Assembly (NCBI GenBank): GCA_028023455.1
Contig: JAQFVV010006337.1
Span: 1,289,001-1,353,000, forward strand
Length of the DNA: 64,000 bases
Direction: 5' to 3'
DNA from: Epiperipatus broadwayi
Lineage: Eukaryota > Onychophora > Udeonychophora > Euonychophora > Peripatidae
The notes beneath the pieces were generated by a model. It had not been told where the DNA came from. It did not search any database and worked only from the letters and a program-made list of their open reading frames with translations. Position numbers and translations under genes: made by a program. Of this stretch, positions 11,311 through 25,365 are shown piece by piece (position 1 is the stretch's first letter; every line of letters begins with the position of its first letter).

Positions 11311-14300
11311 TTGATCCTAGAGAGCAACTATAGAATTTCACCTGCTATCAGAGTGAAACTGGCTTTGGCTATGCTTATCACCATGCAGTTGTTGATTAAA
11401 GGCATTAATGGGTATTTCCTTGAGGTGGTCACAAACAAGGACTGGATAGCCTTTTTATCTCTCCATATACTCTTGAGATGAAAATCCATTCTCATTCCAA
11501 TTACAGAATCAATCAACTACTTCAAAAATTTGGACAGTTTCAATTCTCTACATTTTGTAATATCATAGAGAAAATTAAGATGAGACCAAATAGTAATTCC
11601 TATAGGAATATTTAAAAATAGCAGGGCAAGTTGTCAGTTGCCGGAAATCTAAATATTCCATCCCCAAAAATTGAAGAACTCTCAAATATGAGCAATCCCT
11701 CATAGCTTCAAGCTCAGAGGTCTAAACACAAGATAAAACACAGATAGCAATGCTTTATGACTGTAAAAATATACTGTATTCAACTTGCATTTCTAATTGA
11801 CTAATAAATTCTATTTTTTTTTTTTTTTTTTAAAATACAATTATGTTTTCTCATTTTAATTCCACTCACTTTTTTTTATTAATGTGTTTGGCTTCTATTA
11901 TTACCCATTACTTATTTATTTCAGTTGCTTCGGCACCCAAACTATTCTATTTTCTAAATTAAACTTATTATTTGAAATTCCGCTCATTTATTTTTAAGAT
12001 TATCTAGTTATCAGCGAAACAACTCAATTCATTAATAGTTACAGGGTTTATATATCTTCTTCAATGTTTATATTTTAATAAATTTTCTTAATACTATGCT
12101 GATTGTTATTAATATTTTTATTCTCTTTTATAACTTACTGTCTAAACTGCAGTTTCTTATAATTTTTTTTAAAATTCTTAGTGATGTAGTGAATTCATCT
12201 GTTATGTCTATGGCTTAGATTCCAATCAGCTTTAGATTTTTTTTTCAAGTAACTGTCTCATAGTAAAATCAGCTAATCCAATATTGATCAGTAAATAATA
12301 TCTATCTATTCATTAGCTAGAGGTTAAGCACTGGTGGAAAAATACCGAAACTCTCACCATTGGCAATTATTAAGCATAAAGAGGCAAGACCTTTCTTTAT
12401 ACTGCTCTTCCATGAAAGGTTATTAACGAATTTTTTATTCTGCAATGACCATTTAAAGACTGTTTTACATTTTATAATTGTAAATTCTGAGTAAACTCAG
12501 TATAAATAAAAGTATGAAAAAGATTGATTAGTCATTATAAAATAAATTAGAATTATTTTTAAAATAATTATATTATATATTATTTTTCAACATCTATTAA
12601 ATAATTTATTATGAATAACTGGTTAACTCTCCAAAATATCACACAAGTCACTATACTGTATATCAAAAATATTTACTAAAATATTCTGAAATATGGCATC
12701 AAAAACTCAAGATTTGTAAAGATGGTGACATACATATATATTGTGGATGGAAACTAGTCTTTATATATGCACTATACTTGGCATGCACTCCACCATCAAT
12801 AAATGTTTAAAAAAAATAGGTAGTATATGTATATAGACAATGAGATATGTAACAATCACAAAAGTAGATTTTTCATTTAAAAACCTTAGCCAATCTTTTG
12901 CAGCCAAAAACCTCTATCAATTCTCCAAGGAGCATCATAAGGAAAAATCAACTACAAGATGATAAGTGTATTAACAGTTTTTTCCATTGCTGTTTCGAAC
13001 TACAATTAAAGTTATTTATTATCTAAAAATTGAATAGTTACTTTAATTGGTTATGGGCTACGTGTTGTAAAAAAATTGTAAGACTGCTTGGAATTTTAAA
13101 AAAAAATCATTTAACCAGTCCAGATTAGAACACAAAGTAAATATCTAATTATTGTCATGAAACATAATGAGACATATCATGTCAGATAATCAGTTAACTG
13201 TGTAGATGCATTTTGATTTAAAAATATAGATTTGATTTTATGTTGCATACCTTAATGAATAATTAAATATTTGATATTTACATCTTCGTGTGTTAAATAG
13301 TTTCATACATATATAAAAACGATTGGATATATTTACCTAGATTGTATATGGTAATAAAAATATTGATTAATCTGTTTTTCTATATTATTACTATAAAGGG
13401 TTCATTAATGTTTATGATATAGTCCTTATTTTGAGTTATATTAAGGTAAAAGCAAATGAAGCAAAGCATCCTGAAAAAGATCTAGCATTATATTTTAATC
13501 AACCGGTCTATTGTCTAGTTATTTAATCTGCTTTAAGAAAAAATAAATAAATATTTATAACAAACAGTATATACAATTTTACAAACTAATAGACTTTGTA
13601 AAATGTTTCATATATATATAATACATATTGTATAAATATATTGTGTGGATAAATAATGTATATGATTATGTATGTTCACATATTTTGAATTTATACTACA
13701 CACATTAAATGAAATAATTAGCCACATATGTAATATTTATATCTTCATGTGACTACAATAAATTTTGTTAGGAGTTTGGTTATCAATGGCAAATTTTTTA
13801 GGCACACTATTGTTTATGTAATCAATCTGCATTTGGGAAAATCAGTTAACGAATGTAATATATATCACTTATCTCATTTATCACTTACTATATGTATATA
13901 TTGGTTTTAAAAAATGCATCATTCAAAATAATTTATATCATATTGTAAGTACACACTTGATATGCAATCATTTTAAATATGTGTGTGTACATACACATCA
14001 TAGCATCAATTTGTGTGTATATATAAAGGTACCAGTGTGCATTTATACAGACCAAATTCATATTTTACAATTTGTATATCAATGTGTATAGTAATAATAA
14101 TCTTGAATAAGTGTTTGTATTTTAATGATGTTGTTCTTTTTGTTTTATAAAAAACCATGTTAAAGTAGGATAGGAACATTGGTCATTTATATGATTTAAT
14201 GTTTTTTCCATTTAATGTCTAATTATATGTGCCACTTTTGAACACATTGACATATATAAACATGCACATTTAAATACTGCATTATATTGTGACCATTCTT

Positions 14301-17300
14301 ATATTTGTTACCTGCATCACCAGATATTTATCTACAAGTGCAATATATCAATATGCCATAATAGATAATTAAATTAACATTTAAAACTAAATTAATCACT
14401 ATTAAATATCTTTCTCACATTCTCTATACATTTTATTTTATCTTATTGTTTTCTGTTATTTAATCATTGAGTTTCTCATGCTATCAATCACATTTCGATC
14501 TTAATTAAGACAATATAATTTTGGATTGGTACAAACTACATTTTCATTCTCTAATCACAAGTACAGCAACTTTGATTTCAATTTTTTATTTTTTCTAAAA
14601 TTAGAATAGTCAGAATTGTTTATGGAAATGTGAAGAAGGGGATGATAATAATGGCAAGATTATGGAATAATTATAAATTAACATGTTCAAATGTTGTACT
14701 AGAAAATATTATGCTGAATATTTCTTCAGTATGTGAATTAATATGCAACATATAATACTAGAAGTGAACCTTCCTTAAAAATTGCAGTGAAAGAACATTA
14801 AAAAGATAAGTGAAAATAAAGTGAAAAGCAAAAAATTTAATATTTAAATATTTTTTTCAAAGTAAGAAATTTGCTTTTGTACTGTATTGTTTACAAATAA
14901 ATATTGATAGTTATAATCAATAAGAATTATTTTTCTTTAATTTATGAAATTTAAAAATATATAATTTAAAAAAAAAAACTATGCCATAATCATAGTTTAC
15001 AAATCATAAAAGATAGCAATTTACCATTTTCTCATTTTTTTCTTCTAACAATTGAACATTATTTATTTGTAACTTCACATATATTATTAGAAATAATAAA
15101 TTTTATACACTTATTTTTTTTAAAAAAAATAAAATTAATTTTTCATAACAGAAATATAAATTATTTGCTTTGAATCCATTATATAGAATGGATGTGTCTG
15201 GGCATCACTCACAATACAATAATAAAATTATTTATTTATTTTTTCACAGGAATTTGAAACTTTTCATTTATGAAAATCAAAAGGGTCAGATTTTGTTATT
15301 TCATTCCAAGTATTTCAATTTAAAATAATTAATTTAAACATTTTAATAAAAATGTTTAAATATATAATAAAATATTTTTTTACCACCAATAATTATTATA
15401 AGTTTTAACAATGTATGTCCATATTACTACATATTGTCAAAATATCCACATAAAATCAAACTGTAAGTATTTAAGCATGTTAACTTTGAAAGTAATATTA
15501 ACAAAATTAAGTGATTAATAATAAGAGTTTGCAATTTTAAAACAAATGTAATTGTGAGTATAAAACAAAAGGAAAAAAACCTTATAAGAGTAGGGTTAGT
15601 TTCTCATTAAATATTTTTAATTTTGCTATTTATATGAGTTTTAATCTTGTGATTTTTTTTTTATGCTGTAAAATCATGTTTGATATTAATGATATGATTT
15701 GTTTTTAATTTATTATAAAGGAATGCAAATTTATTACATACAGAGGTAAAACGAAAATAGTTTACTGCAAGGAAAAAACATCTTTCTATAAGCCAATAGT
15801 GAAATATAATTGTTGGTTAGTGAAATTGAATAACTACCTAGATTGTTATAAACAGATTATTTGAAAAAAAAAAAAATCCATTTAAAAATTCTGAGGTGCT
15901 GAAAATAATTTCCAACTTCCATTGAAAGTTTGAACCACAGATTATAGGCTAGGCATATGGATGCAGTAATTATTAGACTTTTATATATAAACTTTGTATA
16001 TATAGAATGTATATATTATTATGGGTCAAGATTAAGAAATATTTAGAAAAGACTGATGCATAAGAATTTAATTATATATATTAAACTCATGCACGTGCAC
16101 ACATAAATACATATCATAGTATGATTAATTTTCTTTCCCGCATATTTTCTTTTCCACAATATGTATCTTAATAAGATAAAAGACTCATTAAAGTTTTTGA
16201 TATACATGTAAATATTTGAGCTGCTAGAATAAATTGTATTGAGAAAATAGCAAAAATTAAAAATTACCATCTACAAGGATCAAATATTATTGTATTATAA
16301 TGCTACATATTTTCTGATTTCAGACTGCATTCGGATAAAGAATTTAATATTTATATCAAGATATATATTTCATACATAAATATATGTAAATATATTCAAG
16401 CTTTTCTTTATTTAAGGGGAGAATGCGACTGAAAATAATATATCATGGAGTGTTTAAAATATTTTATAAATATATGTGCATATTGAAGTTATTATGCAAA
16501 AAAAAAAAACCACATTTTTATTTTATTTAAGATTTAATCTTTATTTAATAAAAATACTCCCATGAGAAAACTGTACACGCTTCATCTATACAAACTTCAC
16601 ATTTACAAAAAATAAGAAAAGAAAAAAGGCTGGAATATCTTGATCTTTTCATACAGATAACTTTAAAATATATATTTTTAGACATGTCAAAAATACTCTG
16701 TTGATTATTAAATACATACTATAACAACAAGATAGAGGTCTTAAAAATTTTAGTGGAGTGGAGAAAGCTGTGCTGAATTTTTTTTTTTTGCAAAATAAAA
16801 AAATTCCACTTTTAAAATTATAGGAAAAAAATGGGAGATTGTTTGAATGAACTTCAGTTTTTGAAAGCAGATATGACTGTTGTTAAATTTGTACAAAGCT
16901 TAGGCTTATAAAAAAGAATGAATTTGCCAAGCTTCCATCTTAATACACATGTACTCAAAAGCAACAGAGAATAATATTAATATATAAAAAAAGATGTTCT
17001 TATTAAGTTACTTATCAAATTATCTCATCTCATTAACGTGATGAGTTGAAATTATATTTCTTAAAACATCATTACTTGTTTAAAATGATTTTAAAAAAGC
17101 TCGTAATAATCTGTGTGTGTACGTATGTGTGTATATGTATATGTGCATATATTAAATTTTTATTATAAAGAGTCCATGATTGCAAGGCAAATTTCCCAGC
17201 CCATATTATTATTATTATTATTTTATTTTGTTAATTATAGGAATACCTCTTCTCATTGTTCTACTAATAAACATCTTTACATATGTAAAAATGCAGGCTA

Positions 17301-18160
17301 CTGTACTATCAGTAATTGAAAAGCATTTAATAATGGTTACAAAATACTGAGTACTACCCTTTCAGAATTTTTTTTTTTTAAAAAAAAAGATAACATATAT
17401 AAATCTTATATTAAAACTGCCAAATATATTTCATATAAAAATAAATGAACAGTGAGGATGCTTTTACTAAAGGAACTTCCTCAGATTATATAGGCCTAAT
17501 TGGATTATATATATATTTGGAATCAGATGTTAGGCAATGAGAAGATGGAAGATATCGGTATTTTTACAAAATTTTTAAAAATTAGGATTTAACCCTTATC
17601 ATATGAATAGAGAAGGGGATAGATAGTAACAGCGGAACATTATGATGAATGGGGGGGGGGTAGTCATCATAATTTTCTTTTTTCATGAAAAATTTCTATT
17701 TTATATGATTTTTAAAATATTTTGTAACACTTTTCATTATTTATATATTTTTGTAAAAATATTGTTAGGAAAATAATAAGTTTTTTTTTTTTTTGCTATT
17801 GATTTTTATTTTATTTAAAAAATTCAAGTTATGTATAGAAGTATACATATTTATGTAAGTATACATCTAAATACATTTATATGTGTACAGACTTATGACT
17901 ATATATATATACACTCATTATTTTAGTTGCATTATTGCACTCAATAATGGTTCAATGTTTTGTTTTTTTTTTAATTCACAGTCAGTCGACAATTTGATTA
18001 TTTATTTTAGTACTTTTGAAACTTTTGCAAAGTAAATATATATCTAAAAACTATATAGATTTTCATTTGTTGTTTTTGAAAGATCTAAGTTGGCTATCTA
18101 CACCTGCCTAACTAACTACTATGCCTTTCTATTAGAACATTCTAATTTCAGGCTCAAGCA
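11311..18160. other. Nearly 7 kb of AT-rich DNA without recognisable genes
   Basis: Reading both strands, I see no frame above about 75 codons with coding character. The first 450 bases may still be the decayed end of the ORF1 region. Contents are A/T homopolymers (for example T13 near 11815), dispersed TATATA and TGTG runs (13600-14050, 17110-17150) and a G10 run near 17651. Confidence 0.5.
18000..18005 (-). terminator. Possible polyadenylation signal AATAAA
   Basis: TTTATT on the plus strand reads AATAAA on the minus strand, about 165 bases past the final TAA of the candidate exon. Such hexamers are common by chance in this AT-rich DNA. Confidence 0.3.
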
Positions 18161-18167
18161 GTTAATT

Positions 18168-18434
18168 TTACATTTCTGAAGATAAGCTAAGTTGTGACAT
18201 ATCCATGATGGGTGATTCATCAACAATACTGTGTGGCATAGAATTTATTGGTACCAAGGCTAGAAGAGGTGGCTCATTAGATGGTGAAGGCCACTACGTC
18301 CTAGCTTGACTAGCAGCTTGCAGTTCTTCAAATGAAGTCTCAAAACAGTTTTTAAGGTCTGCATAGGAAACCACCAGTACAATTGGTTCATCACGTGAAG
18401 TCAAACATATCTTTTCAGGAATTCCAGCATCAAG
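18168..18434 (-). CDS. Candidate 3'-terminal exon of an unidentified host gene, interrupted by TAG
   Basis: On the minus strand a textbook acceptor (T8 then CTTAG) ends at 18435. It is followed in phase by 46 codons beginning LDAGIPEKICLTSRDEPIVL and then TAG at 18294-18296. The same frame continues for another 41 codons, rich in Pro, Ser, Leu and Met, to TAA at 18168-18170. Base composition is clearly richer in G+C than the flanks and third positions look coding. A possible AATAAA lies 165 bp downstream (18000-18005). I do not recognise the protein: the first part looks like a compact alternating strand-helix segment and the tail looks disordered. Options are a true stop at TAG with a coding-like 3' UTR, stop-codon readthrough, or a mutated pseudogene. 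Upstream exons would lie at higher coordinates but were not found. Confidence 0.5.
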
Positions 18435-18437
18435 CTA

Positions 18438-20130
18438 AGAAAAAAAAAGTGTATTACTTCAAAAAGTATATATATACAAAAATGAAAAACAATTTTAAAA
18501 AATCAAATTATAACTCTATCAACAAAAATAAACAATTAATATTTAGTAGGTGGATATATTTAAATGAAAATAAGTGTAAAGAAATATATGTCAGAAAATA
18601 ATCCCCCATAAAAAGAACTTTCTCCAAATTTTTGAAAATAAAACTGTAATAATATTTTTTTAAAAAATAAAAATTGCTTTTTACAAATACACATATATTA
18701 TTTATGATATTTTAAACTTGTTACTCATATGTAAAAAAATATTTATGTAACATATTTTCCAAATGAAGCTAATATTTAAAAAAAATATTAAAGATCTATT
18801 ACATGATTCAATAAAAACCAATGACCAATGAATGACTACATAAATTATTCAAAAATATTATTTTAAATTTTTTTAAAAACAAAAACAGTATAATAATCGA
18901 ATGAATGTATGTGCCACTTCAAAATTTCATTCATACTAATCATCACAAACTACATAGATATTAAAATAAAATTTCTAAAAATTTACTAAGCAAATTGTAA
19001 TCTTTTATCTGCATTTTAACAATAACTTTTATCATTTTATAATTATACATTTATTTATCATTTTAAAAATTTAAAAAAGGCAAATTCCCATAATAAAGTT
19101 AGGTTTAAATGAATTGAGCATAATATAATTGTGGAACCTACTTTAAATTTTGACAATATTTTTAAGTATTCTTTTTTATTTATACAAGAATATATTTATA
19201 TAATATTAATCAAAAGATACAAATAAAATCAACATATTTGACATTTGAAAAATTTAAGTAAAAGTAATTAACCTATCACTTCCTTTGTTTTGCTGTAATA
19301 TTTTATACAAATACAATTTGTGTGTATATATAATAAAAATTGCTATAAATTGTTTGAAATGAGGTATAAAAATTGTATTTATTTAAGTAGAGGCTTATTA
19401 CTTTTTACTAAATTATTATTAAAAAGATTAAACAATCAATTTGTTTCTAGATGCTAAGACTTTTGTTCATATGTGGAAACATATGTGGAAACCAGAGATA
19501 AAAATTATCTCTTTTTTATGATTAATAATAAAAATTCAAGATTCTACATTTATGTACATGTGATTAGTTTCATACATTATAAATAAATCTTTATTTAAAA
19601 AATATTAGAAATTGTAAAGAATAAAATAAAAAATAATTTTACTTTTGCCTATTGAAAATTTATTACAACAAAAATAATAATTATTTTATATAATTCTATT
19701 ATATAAAATTGGTATTATTACACAAAATTAAAATCTCTAAACAACTGACATTTTATTGTATGTTGTTCTCTCTTCACAAATAGGATTTTTTTCCAGATTT
19801 ATCAATTATTTAAAAGATAAAAAATCTATAAGATGAATATGCCAACAATAAAGATCCATTGTAATTTTCAGAATTCACTATCTATATAACTATATATCTT
19901 GTACATATTTATAAATAAAAAAAATATTTAATTAGATTATTATAAAACTAAAAGCTGATAATATTTAGTTTTAAAACTTTTTCATTTTTTAAATAAAGTT
20001 TTCTTCTAATAATTTTTCATCTGTGTGATTTTATATATATAAAGTTTAAATGACTTTTAACTTTCAAATTTTTATTTCTTAAAAATTTTTTTATATGCGA
20101 ACTTGTCTTTTTAATGTCTAAATTTTTAAA
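18438..20130. other. AT-rich DNA, possible intron of the minus-strand gene
   Basis: No coding segment was found on either strand. If the exon at 18434 is real, this would be its upstream intron. Confidence 0.4.
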
Positions 20131-21149
20131 ATGAATAATGTAACGGCGTGTGTGCCAGTTACAGTATTAAACAACTTGTTGCTGAATCATAAAATTCACA
20201 TCACACTCAGTGGCAAAAATTCTCAATCATTCATCTTCTACACAATCCATCTCACAAAATTCACCTCTCAGCTCCCTAATTTTCATTTTTATATTAATCC
20301 AGTTCTTATAAAAAGGCAGCAAGCTTTCACAGGCATCCAGATACCAAGTACCTAGCAACATATAACATACACCTATGAATGACATTACTGCCTTCCTTCC
20401 ATCCAAAAATCAAGTATAAAATCCTACAGAAAATCCTGCAAGAATTTACATGAATTCACAAACTAAAGTTCAATCCAAACAAGACTGCAGCCTTGTTACT
20501 CTCTAGCAGTAAGTCCTGCATATTTACTAAGGCAAACCTACCAACTTTCTTGGTTTTCCATTCTACATGGCACTAATGCAATGAAGAATAAAATATAAAA
20601 CAATTTGAAGGATGAAGCAGAAAGAATCATCACATCACCATCAAAAGCCTACCTATCCATATATTCATAAAAAAAATTGTTTAACCAGTTGGTCATCACC
20701 TGAATAACTTGCTACACTCCAATAATAACATTCTCAAAAGCATTCGCACCCAAGATTCTCATCATTCTGCAACAAGTTTTTGTGGCAAAGAAAATCAGTG
20801 GCTATATCTGCAATATGTCTTAGATGTCCCTTTATGAGCAATGGATTAGGATTGCACACCATCCACACTTTTCATATTCAAAAAACTGATAATCTAGTAA
20901 CAATTACATTCAGATACTTCCCACCCTTCTTGAGATAACACCAACAGATAAACTTCCTCACACATAAGGCTACCCATCAACTATCATAAGCCGTTTAAGA
21001 ACAATATCCAATCAAATATCTCTTCAGTCCACAAATAAGTACACACATTGGCATATCTATGATTTAATCCATCTAATCCTATTCCAACAACAATCCCTCA
21101 GTGCTTGGGATTAACAACAAACAATTACTCTAAAAATTCAAATAATGGA
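20131..21149. other. Unassigned region richer in G+C than its flanks
   Basis: Composition changes abruptly to C-rich on the plus strand (many CATC, CACA and CCTAC strings), which suggests an old inserted element. No frame stays open for more than 75 codons and no RT, transposase or gag motif was recognised on either strand. Confidence 0.4.
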
Positions 21150-22330
21150 TATCCATTACAACAAGGGGATTTCCAAGAATTTTTATGAAATAGGTTACTT
21201 CCAGTCATAAATAATTGGTTACCAGATACTGAATGTAATTTTAGAGAATTGTGATTTTTGTTATGAAAAAAATGCAAGGCAAATGTCAGGAAAAAAAGAA
21301 ATGATTTATATTTTGCTTTTATTGATTTGGTCAAACTATTTGTTTTAGTTAGTTTTATTGCCTTCTTTGAAATTAGTTTATTGTCCATCAAAATTTGTTC
21401 CTATTATACAGCTTCTATATGATGGAATGAGAAGAAGCATTATTACATGTGGAAAATCTGAGGCATTTAAAAACTTTAATGGTGTTTAACAATGATATGA
21501 ACTTGCTCCAACATTTTTAAGGTGGCTTAATAAAATAGGGATCCAAGATATAATACAAGTTTAATGGTAAAATTTTTAATTTGAATTGATTAAAAGCAAA
21601 AACAATAACTTCATCTTTTTGGATTCTGGATTTAAAGTGCTGATAATTGTACTAATTTTTCCAGTTCAAAAAAAAAATTAACAGAATATGCTTAATGTTT
21701 TGAATGTAACATTTAAAGACTTTGCTCTAATACTTAATCCTTAAAAAATGCAAATTCTTTAACAACCAATGATGAAATAAAAATCCTCAGTAAGTTTTAG
21801 CTTGGATGGATATCAAATTGAAAATGTAAATCAATTTAAATACTTTTAAGTAGAAAGGTGGATTTTGATGTTAAGATAAAGCAATACTCCAATGTGCTGC
21901 TGCTGCTTTTAACAAGTTAAAAAGTACAATATTTCATCACAGGAAAATAACTGCTTCAACTAAGCTGTGTACAAAGCTATCATTTTATTTAATTTAATGC
22001 AAAGAAATGAGACTTGGATACCCTAATAATATAAGATATTGTAAAAGTCAAATTGAACAATATTCCATAAAATTCTAAAAATACAGTGACTAGATCATAA
22101 AAACAATTAATATTTTCTTCAACTTTCTGGATGTGATACTATAAAGTCCACTATTATAAAGATGTGCAAAAAAGAGTGAACAATGCAAGACTTTTTAAAA
22201 TGGTATGATAAATTTGAGCATAGTTGCCATGGGAGGTCTAGACCCAGATTATGTTGTCAGGATTTTAAACTCAAAGATATTTTGAAAATGTGTAGTGCTA
22301 ATAGATTGAAGAGCTACAATCAGATGTAGT
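21150..22330 (+). pseudogene. Decayed non-LTR retrotransposon reverse transcriptase, same family as 895-1610
   Basis: Plus-strand translation across frames recovers most of the RT core in order. 'RLLPVINNWLPDTE' is near 21190. 'RKKRNDLYFAFIDLVK' near 21290-21340 corresponds to motif A (Y-x-A-F-I-D-L-x-K-A-F). The H-D-G-M region is near 21420, giving 'MMRSIIT..GKSEAFKNFNGV'. 'FSLDGYQIENVNQFKYF' is near 21800-21845. The A-x-x-A-F-x-x-L block, R-x-I-x-x-x-T-K-L near 21950 and N-E-T-W near 22005 follow. The last recognisable part, K-x-x-W-x-D and R-P-R-x-x-x-x-D, runs to about 22300. Multiple frameshifts make it non-functional. The endonuclease domain is absent. Confidence 0.75.
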
Positions 22331-25300
22331 ATTGAAGTATTTCAGAAAGAAAAAGTTTTCTGCTGAAAAAAACATAAAAATGGACCAGCATTTTTTATAT
22401 GTGAACCAATTTCTGGATCATAGATTTGTTCAGATAGTCATCACAAAACTTATTTTTAGAGTTTTATTTTCCTCTGATGTTTTTTTGTTTTTTGAATTGA
22501 TAAGGCCATACTCATTTATGATTAGATGTATGCACTTTTCTTTATATAGAATTTATAATAAATTTTATGAGTTTTAATCAATTCTTACTACTGTTAGATG
22601 GATATCAAGTTGATAATATATAACATTAGTCAACCTACATACATATACACATATATCATTTCAATAAAAAAAATTATCTGAGCAAAATAATATGCAAATT
22701 TCTTTTTTTTTTTAAAAAAAAAGGAATTGAAATAAGTGTGTAAAAACAGAAGTAAATTTTCTTCTTATAAAATCAGTTTTTTTTCTTTTCTCAATCCCAG
22801 GATTTTCACTATGCTTTGTGAATAAAAAGAAAGAACATTACTAACAGTTAGCTAGATCAAATCTGGAACACTTTTGAATGATATTTGGATAACTCTGGCT
22901 GAAATAAAGAAATAACACTTATTTAAACAACAGCTAGAAATTACAAGACTATATTATCACCATAAACAGATTTTTAATATTTGTCAGAAACAAGTAAATA
23001 CCAATTATTTTGTTTTGGAGTGTCTGTATTTAAATTCTGATTTGTACTCTATTTTAACTAATCTGAATTTGTAAATAATGCTTGTTATCTGGATATTATT
23101 TTGAAAGAAACTGTCAGTTTTTTAAAAAAAGAAATGAATTTATAATAACTTCTCTTTACTCATTAAAGTTATTTAAAAAAAATAATTGTTATATATTACA
23201 TATATATGCTAAGCTTATACATTTTATATAAGTTATTAATATGAGGCAAAGGTAAACAAATAAAGATAATCATGTAAATGCAATAGACACATATAAATTG
23301 CTATATCTCAAATAACATTAGTTAATGATGTAATTATTTTCATTAGTCTCATTCATTCATAGTTAAACTCATATTTGATTACTGAAAATTGAATTTTATG
23401 TAGATGAATTTATATATACACAGTTGTTTGTTCAATGTTTAATAGTTTACACATGTTCACATCCATATGGGAAAATACATTCCTATTAGTTTAATGCATT
23501 AGGGATTGATCTCAGAATGAGTCATCCCTGTATAAATAGTAGTAATATTAAGTAAGGTTTAGTACCAAAAGATCAACATTTATTATATAGAAGATTTATT
23601 CAGTTAGGGATGGAACCAAAAGTCCATCCCTTTAAAAATTATTATATAAGCAGTTATGTTAGGATTGTAATCTCAAAAGACAATTCCTTATAACTATTGT
23701 GATAAAGATAGTGTTGATATCTATTCCATATAGAACATATGTATGTGTAAGTACTAGGAAAGCAAGGTTTATATTTATGAATTCATATATGTGTAGAATT
23801 ATATTTAAGTTTATTGAAGTCAGGGTTAAAGGTACAGTGGATGTGCTATATTATCTATGAATATATTGGGACTATGATGTATAAAGATTAAAGGATTAGT
23901 TGAAGAAATAAATTGCATATCAATTAATGATTATAATTTATAAATAAATTACTGTTACATGATTTGTTAATTTTATTAAAGAAAATAAATTTTACATCAA
24001 TTAATAAGGACGCTTGTAAATAAATTATAAATGCATGATTTATTACTTTGTTTATGCAAGATTCTGGTCTACTTTCATTCATGGAAAATAACTTAGGTTC
24101 TCTGTGATTTAGCTGAGTGTGACAAAGGGGGCTGTGTAATAGTTAAATTATATTAAACAAAATAGTGTTTTAAATATGTATGTGTTAGTTTATTTCCTGA
24201 TGCTTAAAGCCAAATGGTGCCCATGTAATATATATAAATGAGTAGAAAAAATGTAAATAAATGAACTATGCTAAGTCTGACCACTAAAATATACATATAA
24301 TAGAAATTCTTTCAATGATGGAAAAAATTACTTGGTCAAAATTGAATAAACAAATTGCCGCAAGTCTTTAAAAAGATTGTGACCCACAGACACAGAAAAA
24401 TTATCCACAGAAGTGGTCATCTGATATTTTGATAATCTCTTCAGAGTTACTGCGCCTGTGAAAGCTATTGGACAATCTCAAAAATCCATCATTAATACTT
24501 ATGATTACATCAGGATTGGTAATTTTCTGGACATAGATTTTTGAATTATTATTAAATAAAAAAAAATTTACAAAGTTTTTTTTAAAAATAAATATCTGTT
24601 TTTTGATCTTCCTTACTAATTTATTAATTATATTTACTTATTAAAGATTATTTTTACCTACAATATTTATTGCTTACTCATTTCGTGTTTTTATTTATTT
24701 TAAATTACAAATAGTTGCACTAAAATTGTAACAAGTCTTTCCCACCAACCACTATTTAATCTGATAAATATTGTGCAAGAAAATCTTTATAATAATTATT
24801 TATTTTTGGTTGCAAATCGAGTAGGATCTGCATTTAAATTACAAATTACTGACAAATTTCATAGATTGCTGCCTTTATTATTCATAGATAAGTATAATTT
24901 AAAAATAAATAAATATAAAAAATATAATTGTAAATGAATCAAGTAACGAAACATATTTTTTTTATAGTAATCTTTATTATTTGAGAATATTAACTTAGAC
25001 ACTAATAATTTACAAAACTAAATCCCAAATAAACTGTAGTTTTTATAAATTAATGTTAGCTTATATAATTTAAAGAATTTGTGATATATATATATTGGAA
25101 TAGTATGTGTGCGTGTATATATATATATACTGTCCCAGGTAAAAGATGATTCGTTCTCTTTTCAAGCTGGCTGAGCATTATCTTTAAATCAACCTGTACT
25201 ATGTAGTGATATAGTTAGGCTATTCACCACAAAATTTTTAAGGCATAAGCATGTCTGGGTCATAATTTATAACATAAAATGTGACAATGTGTTATATACC

Positions 25301-25365
25301 TTTATAAAAAACCCATAGTGAAATAATGGACTAACATACAATTTTGTTTTAATTTGGGAAAGAAT
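22331..25365. other. AT-rich DNA, no gene recognised
   Basis: Contains small hairpins such as AGGGATGGA...TCCATCCCT (about 23606-23632) and an imperfect repeat of 'AGGGAT' segments at 23500-23640. An 81-codon plus frame at 22332-22577 lacks any recognised motif. The region around 24360-24500 is slightly richer in G+C but unassigned. Confidence 0.5.
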
